Positions 23,755 through 33,215 of a DNA stretch of 64,000 bases are shown here, one piece after another (the first letter of the stretch is position 1; each line of letters opens with the position of its first letter). Source of the DNA: Magnetococcales bacterium (GTDB lineage Bacteria > Pseudomonadota > Magnetococcia > Magnetococcales > JADFXB01); the NCBI GenBank assembly GCA_015233935.1, contig JADFXB010000002.1, positions 19,970 through 83,969 of the forward strand, read 5' to 3'. The position numbers were made by a program, and so were the translations under genes. Under the pieces are notes generated by a model. That model saw only the letters and a list, made by a program, of their open reading frames with translations. It had not been told where the DNA came from and made no database searches.

Positions 23755-26328
23755 CTACCCCTGTTGCTCTGCATCCCGCTGTTTCTTTGCACATTCCAAC
23801 AGGGCTTTGGCCATCTCCATGCCACGACGGTAGCGTTTATCGGGGGACTTGGCCAGGGCTTTCAGAATGACCCCTTCGATACACTCTTTCACCACCAGTT
23901 CCACATCGTCCATGGGGGGAGGGGGTTCCTGGGTAATTTGGAAGATGAGGGTAGTGATCTCCTTGGAGGTGAAGGGTAGGTGGCCGGTCAAGAGTTGATA
24001 GGCCATCACCCCCAGAGAGAAAATGTCGGAACGTCCATCCACCGCACGACCAGAAACCTGCTCCGGCGACATGTATTGAGGGGTGCCCATGACCACCCCG
24101 GTCTTGGTCTTGGCCCGTTCACCCACGGTGATGCGGGCAATGCCAAAGTCAGAAAGTTTTATTATTTTCTTGTCTGGATTGTACAAGACGTTACCGGGCT
24201 TCACATCCCGGTGCACCACACCATTGCGATGGGCATAGTCCAGGGCGACGGCCACCTTGGCAATGATCTCGATCACCATGGGCAACGGCAAACGACTGTT
24301 GGGACGGGTGAAGGGTTCCAGAGAGGTGCCATCCACATATTCCATGGCGATAAAGGCCAGATCGTTATCCTCGCCCACATCGTAAAGGGTGACAATGTTG
24401 GGATGGTTTAAACGACCGGCACTTTCCGCTTCCTGGAAAAAGCGTCTTTTGGTGGCATCGGAATCTTCTCCCTCTTCGCTGCAATTTAACAAAGAGATGG
24501 CCTTGATGGCCAAAGCCCGGTTCATCTTGGGGTCCATGCCCAGATAGACCACCCCCATGGCCCCCCGTCCCAACTCCCGCTCTACCTGATAACGTCCCAA
24601 AGTGGGGAGGGTATTGGAACCGCTGGGCATGGCAGGAGCTACCAGGGTGCCTGAATTGTCCAGCATAATGCCAGTACTGTCACGCAAGGTGGTGACATGG
24701 CGGATACGCTCCTGCACATCCATAAAATCCGCCTTTTTGCTGGCTACCAGTTGGTAGACGCTGGCCGCTTTGCCGAATTGCCGACGACGCTCAAAATCCA
24801 GGCCCAAATTATAAAAAATTTCCACCATATTGGGCAGATCGGCACATTTTAAGAATTTTTCATAGGCCATATCCAACATGCCCTGGGTTTGCAGCGAGAT
24901 GCCCAATAAACGATTGCTTTCCGCCGTCTCCGCCGCAGCCTGTAAATGCTGCTCCTGGGCGGTTATCATGCGCAGGGTGGCTATGATGAAAAAGCCCACC
25001 ACCAGCATGAGCATGGGGCCGGCCATGGAGATCCAGAGAAAAGATTGCATCATCAAATGCAGATGCATGGCGGTTAATGAGACCAGAATAATCAGGGTGG
25101 TCAAGGCCGCCATCCCAGCCGACATGCGGGGCAACAGGACAATAATATACAAGGCACAAAGTAAATAAACGGAAAGACGGGCTGGTTTGTACCACTCGGG
25201 AACGGTGAAATAAACTTCATCCAGAATGCTGGAAATGGTATGGGCGAGAATTTCCACCGGGGTGGTGGTGGGGGATAAGGGGGTGGGGTGGCGGGTGGTG
25301 ACCCCAGTGGCGGTAACCCCCAACAAGACAATTTTATCCCGATATTTTTGTGGCAGGATGCGCCCACTCAACACATCGTGGATGGAATCCACCTGAAAGG
25401 CGGGTTGAATGCCATCGGAATAGTAGAAGGGAAACATGCGCAGACGGGGATCGGTCTGAATCCACAATCTTCCCAATTGGATGCCTGCGCCCGGTCGCAG
25501 GATCACCCCCCGACTGTCGATCCCCAGGCTGTGGGCTGCCGACAACAAGGCGAGGGAGGGAAAGTAGGCTCCGTAGTAATCGATGGCCAAAGGCAGGGTG
25601 CGGACGCCACCGTCTGAATCCAGTGGGGTGAGAAGATGACCAATACCGGATGCCTCCGTTCCAAGAATTTCCAATGGTGGGGAGGCGGACTTGGCCAGCA
25701 GGGTTTGGTTGTCCCCTCCCTTGGTATGGGCGATGAAATTTTTCAATAAATAGGGGGGCAGGTCTTCCGAGGGCCTGCCCAAGGGGCGTCCCAGGGTGAA
25801 AGGCATGCCCAGCAGTACATTCCCGGCATGTCGTATGGACGTGGCCAAGTGTTTGTCTGCATCCAGATCGGCCAGGGCGTTGTCCAGCATGGTAGTCATG
25901 GTTTGCATATCCATGACCAGGCTGGGGAAGGTCAACATGGCTTTTTGTTCTTCAAGGGATTTTTTCAGACGGGAGGTGTCTAAAAAATTTTTCAGATTGA
26001 TCAGGTGGGTTTGGCCGGGATCGGTCTGGGGTTCCAGATAAAACAGGGTATTGATAATTTGTTTGGGTCTGCCCTTGGAGAGGAGGTCTATTGCTTTGGC
26101 GTGGAGATTGCGCGACCAGGGCCAACGTCCCAGTCGGGAGATGCTCTCATCGTCCACTGCTACAATGACGATCCGATCCTGCAAAGGGGTATAACTGGCG
26201 ACCCTCACCCCCCAATCGTAGAGGGCGCGTTCCATGTTTTGGATCAGCGGGTGCTGATCCATGAACAAAAATGCCAGCAGGAGAATTCCGCCCACCAGCC
26301 ATGAATTTTTCCAGTCGGTGAACTTCAT
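23755..26328 (-). CDS. CHASE2-domain receptor serine/threonine protein kinase
   Basis: 857 aa. An N-terminal membrane helix (WLVGGILLLAFLF) is followed by an extracytoplasmic CHASE2 sensor domain (about residues 30-370; IVIVAVDDESISRLGRWPW is characteristic). Three membrane helices (about 385-465) and a helical TPR-like linker (LGISLQTQGMLDMAYEKFLK) come next. The kinase domain spans about 585-850 with Gly loop LGRGAMGVVYLG, VHRDVKPGNVLYN, SDFGIAR and a GTPQYMSPEQ activation segment. It would phosphorylate cytosolic proteins on Ser/Thr in response to an external signal. It follows a Zn-ribbon/cNMP gene by 52 bp on the same strand, so they probably form an operon. A decayed partial copy lies just downstream. 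Confidence 0.92.
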   Translation of the reverse strand: MKFTDWKNSWLVGGILLLAFLFMDQHPLIQNMERALYDWGVRVASYTPLQDRIVIVAVDDESISRLGRWPWSRNLHAKAIDLLSKGRPKQIINTLFYLEPQTDPGQTHLINLKNFLDTSRLKKSLEEQKAMLTFPSLVMDMQTMTTMLDNALADLDADKHLATSIRHAGNVLLGMPFTLGRPLGRPSEDLPPYLLKNFIAHTKGGDNQTLLAKSASPPLEILGTEASGIGHLLTPLDSDGGVRTLPLAIDYYGAYFPSLALLSAAHSLGIDSRGVILRPGAGIQLGRLWIQTDPRLRMFPFYYSDGIQPAFQVDSIHDVLSGRILPQKYRDKIVLLGVTATGVTTRHPTPLSPTTTPVEILAHTISSILDEVYFTVPEWYKPARLSVYLLCALYIIVLLPRMSAGMAALTTLIILVSLTAMHLHLMMQSFLWISMAGPMLMLVVGFFIIATLRMITAQEQHLQAAAETAESNRLLGISLQTQGMLDMAYEKFLKCADLPNMVEIFYNLGLDFERRRQFGKAASVYQLVASKKADFMDVQERIRHVTTLRDSTGIMLDNSGTLVAPAMPSGSNTLPTLGRYQVERELGRGAMGVVYLGMDPKMNRALAIKAISLLNCSEEGEDSDATKRRFFQEAESAGRLNHPNIVTLYDVGEDNDLAFIAMEYVDGTSLEPFTRPNSRLPLPMVIEIIAKVAVALDYAHRNGVVHRDVKPGNVLYNPDKKIIKLSDFGIARITVGERAKTKTGVVMGTPQYMSPEQVSGRAVDGRSDIFSLGVMAYQLLTGHLPFTSKEITTLIFQITQEPPPPMDDVELVVKECIEGVILKALAKSPDKRYRRGMEMAKALLECAKKQRDAEQQG

Positions 26329-26380
26329 GGTGCCACGGTTGTGCTGGAGAAAAAGTGCAAGTTTACAGGTAGTGTGTGAA

Positions 26381-27157
26381 CTAATTCAATAAATAATCAA
26401 CCTGATAGCCCCCACTTTCACGAATTTTCCGGCACATGCGGCGGGCAATGAGCAACAGGAGTTGGCGTTGGGTATCGGGATGGTTCTCTCCCAACAGGTC
26501 CAGCCGTTTTTTGGTCAGAACGAACAGGTAGGTTTCCACCATGGCTAAAGCATCGCAGGCGCGGGGTTTCTCATCCAATAAAGAGAGTTCTCCCAGGCTT
26601 TTGCCGGGGCCGATGGTGGCAAAATTCTGGTCGTAGGAGTCCCCATCGTCGTAGGAAAGGGAAATTTCTCCCCGCAGAACCAATCCCAGATTGTGATTGT
26701 GATCCCCCATTTGAAACAAAGAGGTTCCTGGTGCAATCTTGTAGAGTTCCCAATAGGGAGCCAGAATTTTGATATGGCTCCAGTCCATGGTTTCCAGCCA
26801 GCGGGATTGATAGAGCAATTCCGCTTTTTTGCCAGGACTTAAAATGACCCTCTTGAGTTGCCCTTTGACCGGTTGATTGACCGCTTCAATGGGGGCTTCG
26901 TCATCCTTCTTTTTGGGATCGCTGCCATGTTTGGGTTTGTTGGATAAGGAAAGAATCATGGTGCCCATGAGTTCAGCGTTTTCTTCCTCTTCCTCTTCGC
27001 CAATCAAATCCGGGGTGTTGCCAAGGGGGGGCTTGCTGGGGGCGGAGACATAAAAAACATTATGGCAAAAGGAGCAACGCATTTTCCGGGAGCCTTGTCC
27101 CAGCTTGCGCTCGTCAATTTCAAAACTGCTTTTGCATTGGGTGCAGAGGACAATCAC
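26381..27157 (-). CDS. Zinc-ribbon and cyclic-nucleotide-binding-domain protein
   Basis: 258 aa, starting at GTG 27157 with GGAGG seven bases upstream. Residues 1-38 are an MJ0042-type zinc finger: CTQC (5-8) and CSFC with KMRC context. An acidic, disordered linker (EEEEEENAE) follows. Residues about 120-250 are a cNMP-binding beta-roll: PYWELYKIAPGTSLFQMGD, LGLVLRGEISLSYDDG and PGKSLGELSLLDEKPRACDALA. The last of these is the phosphate-binding cassette, with Glu present and Arg in KPRA. There is no helix-turn-helix, so it is not a Crp-type regulator. It probably passes a nucleotide signal to the CHASE2 kinase encoded 52 bp downstream. Confidence 0.85.
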   Translation of the reverse strand: MIVLCTQCKSSFEIDERKLGQGSRKMRCSFCHNVFYVSAPSKPPLGNTPDLIGEEEEEENAELMGTMILSLSNKPKHGSDPKKKDDEAPIEAVNQPVKGQLKRVILSPGKKAELLYQSRWLETMDWSHIKILAPYWELYKIAPGTSLFQMGDHNHNLGLVLRGEISLSYDDGDSYDQNFATIGPGKSLGELSLLDEKPRACDALAMVETYLFVLTKKRLDLLGENHPDTQRQLLLLIARRMCRKIRESGGYQVDYLLN

Positions 27158-27467
27158 CCGTGAGCCTCCAATCCAATTCGTGGGCTAATCCGTTTCTCAC
27201 TAAGGCAAATACAATCGCTTGAGTGTATTATCCCTGGTTGGCAAAGACAAGAGAAGACAAGCCATTTGATCTTCGCCATCCTCTTTTTGTGCCCGTGGCA
27301 GGCTATTTTTAATCTTTTTTTCTGGGAGGTTTGGAAATATTGAATTGGGGGTATTTCATGGGGAGATTATCTTGTGTTAGGATGGTATGCTGGTTTAACC
27401 TGTTTGAGACCTGTCATGAAACCTATTTTTTAAGGGTTGTCGTTGGGACGGTTGCCTGGGGATTGGC
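27158..27467. other. Divergent intergenic region, 310 bp
   Basis: It separates the minus-strand cNMP/kinase operon from the plus-strand gene at 27468. I see no gene here. On the minus strand a -10-like TAATAC lies near 27228 but without a good -35. The right part is T-rich. No repeat or convincing hairpin was found. Confidence 0.5.
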
Positions 27468-28043
27468 ATGAGAAACAACAGAAGCGAACTATCCTCCTCC
27501 CGTTCTGCCCAAGGCATGCGGAGGTTGGAAAAAGGGTCGGTGTTGGCCAATCAAAAAATTGGTCGCAGACCCCGTCCGTCTCAGGCCGCCGTGAGCGAAG
27601 GAGGTGGTGGGGTAACCTGGCGCATGCCTCTGCGCCGTTCTCAGGTCTCTTTTGCCCACCGGTTGATTTTACGTCTGTTGCATGATGGATTTTGGTTATT
27701 GGCGGTGGTTGGTTTGTCGATAAAGTGGGTGGTGGAACTTTTCACCGGGGATGCCCAAATGCGACAAAACCGGGAACAGGTTGCCGTGGAACCGGATATG
27801 GATGAGTGGGAAGAGGGCCCACAGCACGACCATACTCATTCCCAGCGGTCGATGATTGAACCCTGGGATGAGGTTGAAGTGGTGGCAACAGCCAACCTGC
27901 AAGATTTTGAATCCATGAAAATGGCTTCCCTGGAAGCGGAAGAGAAGGAACTCTCTGAAGAGGAGCTGACCGATCAGGCAGCCTCACTCCGCTCCCGTCT
28001 TGAACGTGATCACTCCCCGCTTGCTGAAAACAAGGCGGGATGA
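27468..28043 (+). CDS. Single-pass membrane protein of unknown function
   Basis: 191 aa from ATG 27468, with a GGGGAT stretch just upstream. The N-terminal 65 residues are basic and Ser/Arg-rich (disordered); one hydrophobic segment follows at about 70-90 (LHDGFWLLAVVGLSIKWVVEL); the C-terminal 100 residues are acidic and helical (LEAEEKELSEEELTDQ). No domain is recognised. The topology would place the basic part in the cytoplasm. It stands 93 bp upstream of the kinase-FGE gene on the same strand, so it may be co-transcribed and could be a partner or substrate of that kinase; this is only inferred from position. Confidence 0.6.
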   Translation: MRNNRSELSSSRSAQGMRRLEKGSVLANQKIGRRPRPSQAAVSEGGGGVTWRMPLRRSQVSFAHRLILRLLHDGFWLLAVVGLSIKWVVELFTGDAQMRQNREQVAVEPDMDEWEEGPQHDHTHSQRSMIEPWDEVEVVATANLQDFESMKMASLEAEEKELSEEELTDQAASLRSRLERDHSPLAENKAG

Positions 28044-28136
28044 CAATGACAGGTTGGTGGGGGATGTTTTCTAGGACCATTCCGGTACACTCTTATGGGG
28101 TGACCGGCAAGTAACGATGGATATTGATTTGTACCC

Positions 28137-30086
28137 ATGACACAAGGACAAACTTACGACACACTTCCCCCCGGAACCATGCTCTTGTGGTATGAAATCG
28201 AGCGGGTTCTTGGCAAGGGTGGTTTTGGGGTGACCTATCTGGGGCAGGATACCAACCTGGATCAACCGGTTGCGATTAAAGAATATCTGCCGGTGGGGTT
28301 TGCTGCCCGTGGTGAAGGTTATGCTGTTTTGCCCGTCTCTCCCTCTGCCAAGGAAACCTATGAATGGGGGTTGGAACGCTTCCTGAAAGAGGCGCAAATT
28401 CTGGCGCGCTTTCGCCATCCCAGTATTGTGCGGGTGCTCAGCTTTTTTCGTCATGCCAACACCGCCTATATGGTGATGGAATACGAAGAAGGGGAAAGCC
28501 TGGAAGCCCTGTTACGTCGCAAAAAGGTTCTCTCCGAAGCAGAAATCAATGTCATCCTTCCTCCCATGCTAAGTGCCATGGAGGCCCTGCATAAGGCGGA
28601 ATACATTCATCGGGATATCAAACCTGCCAATATTTTCATCCGGCGGGATGGCTCCCCGGTGCTTCTGGACTTTGGCTCTGCCCGCCAGGCGGTGGCCGGG
28701 CAAGCCCACCAAATGACCAGCCTTTTGAGTCTTGGCTACTCTCCCTTTGAACAGTATGATGCCTCCAACGCACGCCAAGGCCCCTGGTCGGATATCTATT
28801 CCATGGGTGGGGTGCTCTATCGGGCTGTGGTAGGCGAAAAGCCGGTGGATGCGGCTGTACGCATCGGGGCGAGGCTTCGCAATGAACCCGATCCCATGAA
28901 ATCCGCCTATGAGTTGCGGAAAGGGCGTTATTCAGAGGGATTTTTAAAAGCCATCGATAAAGCCCTGATGGTGATGGATACCGACCGTCCGCAAAGCATT
29001 GCCGCTTGGCGACCCATGATTACGGGACAAGGTGGGGGTGAGGAACCACCTGTGGTGCGTTCTGCGCCACAACCACCGCCTCCATCTCCACCTCCGGAAC
29101 CAAGCTATCGGGAAGAAGACAAAACTCCGGTGGTGGAAGAAAGAGCCAGCCAAACCGGTCTGTTGGGAATGGCCAAACAAAACAGCCAGCCCAAAAAGAG
29201 CACTTGGCGCAGTTTCATAGCCTCCATCAACGATCGGGGAGGCGCGGCCAAGCCCGCTGTTCAGGAGAAAGAAAATACTGGTCTGGGCAGACTTGTCATT
29301 CAGGAGAACACCCCCTCCCTGGAAGCGGTTATTGCTCCGCCACCGGCTCCTTTTAAGGATCGTGCACCGGGTACACCCTGGACCGAACCTTTGACCCAGG
29401 TTGAATTCGTCTGGATCCCTCCTGGAAAATTCACCATGGGTAGCCCACGGGATGAATCCTCCCGTAAACCCGATGAAGGTCCCCAGCACGAAGTGGAACT
29501 GGATGGTTTTTGGATGGGCAAATATCCCATTACCTGGACCCAATGGAAACGGGTTATGGGGGATCCCAGAGGACTCTACCAGCACGAAAGAGGGGATTTT
29601 CCCGTGGAGCGGGTGTTGTGGGAGGATACCCAGAATTTCTTGCGTAAATTCTTGCGCATGGTGGGGGGAAACGTGCGGGCCAGACTGCCCACTGAAGCAG
29701 AATGGGAATATGCTGCCCGGGCCGGAACGCCCTATACCTACTTTTTTGGCGATGATCCCGCCCTGCTTAAAGACTACGCCTGGTATTCCCTCAATTCAGG
29801 CGGCTCCACCCAGCCGGTGGGATTGAAAAAACCCAATCCCTGGGGGTTGCATGATATTTTGGGCAATGTGTGGGAGTGGACTGAAGACTGGTACAGCGAA
29901 GATTATTATCAGAATTCTCCTCAGCGCAATCCCCGTGGTGCACCTTTTGGTGATGTGCGGGTGAGACGTGGCGGAAGTTGGCGCAGCCATGCCAATGCCT
30001 GTCGTATTGCCCACCGTAATCGGGTTGCTGTCCAGGCCAACAGCAGTGCTTTGGGGTTCCGACTGGTCAAGCTGGAAGACAGTTGA
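28137..30086 (+). CDS. Serine/threonine kinase fused to a formylglycine-generating-enzyme-like domain
   Basis: 649 aa. Residues about 15-295 are a Hanks-type kinase: VLGKGGFGVTYLG, catalytic Lys in VAIKEYLP, IHRDIKPANIFI, LDFGSAR. A low-complexity Pro-rich linker (PQPPPPSPPPEP) spans about 300-410. Residues about 415-645 match the FGE-sulfatase fold: FVWIPPGKFTMGSP, PTEAEWEYAARAG, GNVWEWTEDWY and RVRRGGSWRSHA. The pair of catalytic cysteines of true FGE is not evident, so this domain is more likely a binding or sensory module, as in many bacterial Pkn-type kinases. There is no membrane segment. The ribosome-binding site is weak. Confidence 0.9.
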   Translation: MTQGQTYDTLPPGTMLLWYEIERVLGKGGFGVTYLGQDTNLDQPVAIKEYLPVGFAARGEGYAVLPVSPSAKETYEWGLERFLKEAQILARFRHPSIVRVLSFFRHANTAYMVMEYEEGESLEALLRRKKVLSEAEINVILPPMLSAMEALHKAEYIHRDIKPANIFIRRDGSPVLLDFGSARQAVAGQAHQMTSLLSLGYSPFEQYDASNARQGPWSDIYSMGGVLYRAVVGEKPVDAAVRIGARLRNEPDPMKSAYELRKGRYSEGFLKAIDKALMVMDTDRPQSIAAWRPMITGQGGGEEPPVVRSAPQPPPPSPPPEPSYREEDKTPVVEERASQTGLLGMAKQNSQPKKSTWRSFIASINDRGGAAKPAVQEKENTGLGRLVIQENTPSLEAVIAPPPAPFKDRAPGTPWTEPLTQVEFVWIPPGKFTMGSPRDESSRKPDEGPQHEVELDGFWMGKYPITWTQWKRVMGDPRGLYQHERGDFPVERVLWEDTQNFLRKFLRMVGGNVRARLPTEAEWEYAARAGTPYTYFFGDDPALLKDYAWYSLNSGGSTQPVGLKKPNPWGLHDILGNVWEWTEDWYSEDYYQNSPQRNPRGAPFGDVRVRRGGSWRSHANACRIAHRNRVAVQANSSALGFRLVKLEDS

Positions 30087-30088
30087 GA

Positions 30089-30415
30089 TTATTCCATATC
30101 CTCAAACGATAATCCCAGCCCGTGCGGGGCGACCCTGGCTACCTGACAGGGAATGGTTACCATGTAGTGGCCATTCCCTTGTTCCATTTCTACCTCCACC
30201 ACTCCGTGATCTCCCACTTGAATTCCCGCCGTCGCACGGTTAGTTTTTAAAAATGCTCCATTCAAACTAACATCTAAAGTTGTTCCTGGCCATTTTTCCC
30301 CATGCTGGTCACTAAAGATCATGGACCGGGCATAAGAGAAACGATCCTCGGAGCGAATTTTCTCCAGGGAAGCCAGGGGGGCGGAGGGTGGGGTGGTTGG
30401 CAGTTCGGCTGTCAT
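30089..30415 (-). CDS. PilZ-domain protein (likely c-di-GMP receptor)
   Basis: A 108-aa single-domain protein. The motif RSEDRFSYAR gives the RxxxR element and DVSLNGAFL the (D/N)xSxxG element of PilZ, which together bind cyclic di-GMP. The C-terminus (RVAPHGLGLSFEDM) is the usual last strand. It is convergent with the kinase-FGE gene, with the two stops only 2 bp apart. It could adjust motility or exopolysaccharide output; the chemoreceptor gene nearby on the other strand fits a motility role. The partner protein cannot be told. Confidence 0.85.
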   Translation of the reverse strand: MTAELPTTPPSAPLASLEKIRSEDRFSYARSMIFSDQHGEKWPGTTLDVSLNGAFLKTNRATAGIQVGDHGVVEVEMEQGNGHYMVTIPCQVARVAPHGLGLSFEDME

Positions 30416-30764
30416 CGGGTATCTTTCAAAAGGATAAACTATAAAGGGGGAAGATTACGCTTCGTTCATCCAGCTTGGAAATTGTGCAATGTGGGAGAAA
30501 AATTGTCGAGAGCCAAAATGATATCTTTCCCAAATTGACAGGTATGTTAAACTCTTTTTAAGAGAGGGAGTGAAGGGAATTTTGGATACGTTGAATGAGA
30601 AAAATTGTCAGGAGGTTCATTTATCCTGCTTATATATTCTTCTGTTTGACCACGACTAATTCTCTGCATAGCCAACGGGGGGTGCGGAGCGATCTTGCAA
30701 AATAGGATAATGTTGGAAAGATCGTCATTGTCCGAATTAATAGATAACACTGGGGGAGTCGTCA
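30416..30764. other. Intergenic region of 349 bp between the PilZ and chemoreceptor genes
   Basis: No protein-coding gene is convincing here. A TTGACA at 30535-30540 followed 17 bp later by TTAAGA is a weak plus-strand promoter candidate. A GGGGGAG at about 30753-30759 is the ribosome-binding site for the chemoreceptor. No strong hairpin was seen. Confidence 0.45.
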
Positions 30765-33164
30765 ATGTTCCGAAATATTCGCGTTGGAGTGTTGCTGTTC
30801 CTGCCCGTCCTGACTCTGCTCCTTACCGTTCTATTGGTAAGTTGGCTTAATTATCAAGCTACTAACCAACATAACGACCTGTGGCGCGAAAGCCTTTTGA
30901 AAAGTAACATCCTCCTGTTGGTGGTGGACAACGCCCGCGGTGCCCAGGTCCACTTCAAAAAACAGGTCCAGGAATGGAAAAATATCCTCCTGCGGGGAAC
31001 CGATAAATCTAAATTTGACAAATATCTCAAAGCCTTCGAAGACGAAGAAAAAATGGTCCAGGAAAACCTGGATATCGTCGGTAATTCCCTCAAAGAATAC
31101 CAATTTGATATCTCTATGATTACCAATCTGGCGGCAGCACACCTGGATCTTGGTAAAAAATATCGGGAAGCCCTCAAACAATTCGATCCCAATAATCCAG
31201 AAAGCTTCCGCCAGGTGGACAAACTGGTCACCGGCATGGACCGGGAACCCACCAAACAAATGGATGCCATGGTGGATAAAAGCCTAAGCTTTGCCAGCAC
31301 CATCCTGGACAATATTGAAACGGAAAACGCCAGCCGTATCAATAGTCACCAAAAATTTATGATGGGAATCAATGGTCTGCTTCTTCTGGTTGGCTTAATT
31401 CTAAGCTACTTGGCCAGGCAGGCGATCATCAATCGTCTGCGCCTGTTGGGTAAAGTGGTGGAAGAAATGAACCAGGGACGCCTCACCATGCAAATGGATG
31501 TGAGCGGGAAACCCGACGAAATCGGCGTCCTCATGCGCGATTTCAAAGCCATGGCCGATAACCTTTCCCACACCATCCGTACCATCATCCTGCAATCGGA
31601 AACCATCATCGCAGTGGTCACCGAATCCCTCGGGGTCAAGAAAGTATTGACCGATGATGCCGCCGCCACCTACAGCATGGCGGAAGAGGTGGTCAGAGAA
31701 AACGATCGCCTGGATCAACTCACCGAAACCTTGCGGGGAGATATCGAACAGACCGATCAAAACGTCAATACCGTCGCCGAATCGGCGGATGAACTCTCCC
31801 GCAACATCAATACCATCGCCGCTGCCGCCGAAGAGGCCAGTCAAAATGTCACCACCGTGGCTTCCGCTGCGGAAGAAATGACCGCCAATATTGCAGAAGT
31901 CAATGAAAACCTGGAAAGGGTCAATGAATCGGTTACCACCGTCACCACCGCCATGGATGATCTCAATCGTGTCACCGACGAAGTCCGTAAAAGATGTGTG
32001 GCCGCCAGTACCGAATCGGGTCAAGCCAATCACGCCGCCCAGGGTAGTGCCCAGTTGATGGAGTCCCTGGTCGCCTCCGCCAACGAAATTGGTAAAGTGG
32101 TGGATGTGATCAACAGTATCGCCGAACAAACCAACATGTTGGCCTTGAATGCCGCCATCGAATCCGCCGGCGCAGGTGATGCGGGTAAGGGATTTGCCGT
32201 GGTGGCCAATGAGGTCAAGGAGCTGGCACGGCAAACCGCCGAAGCCACCAACATGATCTCCGAACGGATTGAAGATATCCGTCGTAACACCGCCCAAGCC
32301 ACGGAAGCCAATAAAGGGATCACCCGCAGCATCCAGCGCATGGATTCCGCCAATCAGGAGATCACCCAGTCCATCAATATGCAAAACCGGACTATCCAGG
32401 AGATTGGTCGCTCCATGGAGAGGGTCTCCAAGGCTTCCCATGAAGTCACCCGCAGTGCCAGGGAGATGCAACACGCCGCCGAAGATGTCTCCCGCTCTGC
32501 CCAGGAAGCTGCCATGGGAACCCAGGAAATTGCCCGCTCTGCCGCATTTTCCGCCTCAGCCGCTGATAGAGTCGCCTCTGCCACCACTGAAACCCGCCTG
32601 CGTACCGAAAAGATGGCAACCTCTGCCCAAGAAATTTTTGCCTCCTCCGCCGAAGTGCAGAAAGTGGGCCTCAAGGTTATGGATCTGGTCAATTACATGA
32701 ACGGCTCCATCCACCAGTCGGGCATGCTCTCTGACGTGGTGAACGATACCAGCCTCAATCTGCAACGCACCTCCCACGGAGTGGAAGTAGGCAAGCCGCC
32801 CTTTGATGTCAAAGCCATCAAACAGGCCCATTTGGCTTGGTTGGGACGCTTGGAACAGGTCATTCGTGGTCGTACCCTCCTCAAACCAGAAGAGGTGGCC
32901 ACCGGGCATGATTGTGCTTTTGGCAAATGGTATGACAAGGAAGGAACCTCCCGTTTTGGTCACATGCCCAAATTCCAGGAGTTGGGACGGGTGCACATGC
33001 AGGTGCATGAAACTGCCAGAGAAGTGGTGCGCCTGATGGTGAATACCAAACCCGAAGAGGCCAAGCAAAAGATGGAAGAGTTCAATACCATCCGTAAACA
33101 CCTCTTTGAACTGCTGGATGAGGTTTATCTGGATTTGGAAGCCATTCGGATTGTTAATTCCTGA
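30765..33164 (+). CDS. Methyl-accepting chemotaxis protein with C-terminal CZB zinc-binding domain
   Basis: A 799-aa chemoreceptor; start ATG 30765 has GGGGGAG upstream. Two membrane helices (about 5-25 and 200-220) flank a periplasmic helical-bundle sensor. A HAMP domain follows ([21 protein letters not shown]). The cytoplasmic signalling hairpin carries the tip motif [20 protein letters not shown]. Residues about 690-760 form a CZB domain: [22 protein letters not shown] and HMQVHETA give the His/Cys zinc ligands. CZB receptors report oxidants or zinc through the Cys-Zn core. It would work with CheA/CheW encoded elsewhere. A strong bidirectional terminator follows. Confidence 0.93.
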   Translation: MFRNIRVGVLLFLPVLTLLLTVLLVSWLNYQATNQHNDLWRESLLKSNILLLVVDNARGAQVHFKKQVQEWKNILLRGTDKSKFDKYLKAFEDEEKMVQENLDIVGNSLKEYQFDISMITNLAAAHLDLGKKYREALKQFDPNNPESFRQVDKLVTGMDREPTKQMDAMVDKSLSFASTILDNIETENASRINSHQKFMMGINGLLLLVGLILSYLARQAIINRLRLLGKVVEEMNQGRLTMQMDVSGKPDEIGVLMRDFKAMADNLSHTIRTIILQSETIIAVVTESLGVKKVLTDDAAATYSMAEEVVRENDRLDQLTETLRGDIEQTDQNVNTVAESADELSRNINTIAAAAEEASQNVTTVASAAEEMTANIAEVNENLERVNESVTTVTTAMDDLNRVTDEVRKRCVAASTESGQANHAAQGSAQLMESLVASANEIGKVVDVINSIAEQTNMLALNAAIESAGAGDAGKGFAVVANEVKELARQTAEATNMISERIEDIRRNTAQATEANKGITRSIQRMDSANQEITQSINMQNRTIQEIGRSMERVSKASHEVTRSAREMQHAAEDVSRSAQEAAMGTQEIARSAAFSASAADRVASATTETRLRTEKMATSAQEIFASSAEVQKVGLKVMDLVNYMNGSIHQSGMLSDVVNDTSLNLQRTSHGVEVGKPPFDVKAIKQAHLAWLGRLEQVIRGRTLLKPEEVATGHDCAFGKWYDKEGTSRFGHMPKFQELGRVHMQVHETAREVVRLMVNTKPEEAKQKMEEFNTIRKHLFELLDEVYLDLEAIRIVNS

Positions 33165-33186
33165 TCCACGGTTCAGTAGATGAAAT

Positions 33187-33215
33187 AAAAAAAGGGGCTA
33201 TCGCCCCTTTTTTTT
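33187..33215. terminator. Bidirectional rho-independent terminator between the chemoreceptor gene and pepN
   Basis: AAAAAAAGGGGC, loop TATC, GCCCCTTTTTTTT: a GC stem extended by A/T tracts that works in both directions. It lies 22 bp after the plus-strand stop and reaches the pepN stop codon. Confidence 0.92.

Noticed and set aside
23642..23979. Plus-strand open frames over the kinase gene
   Set aside because: Shadows of the minus-strand kinase; only the tail fragment ending at 23708 has protein-like features.
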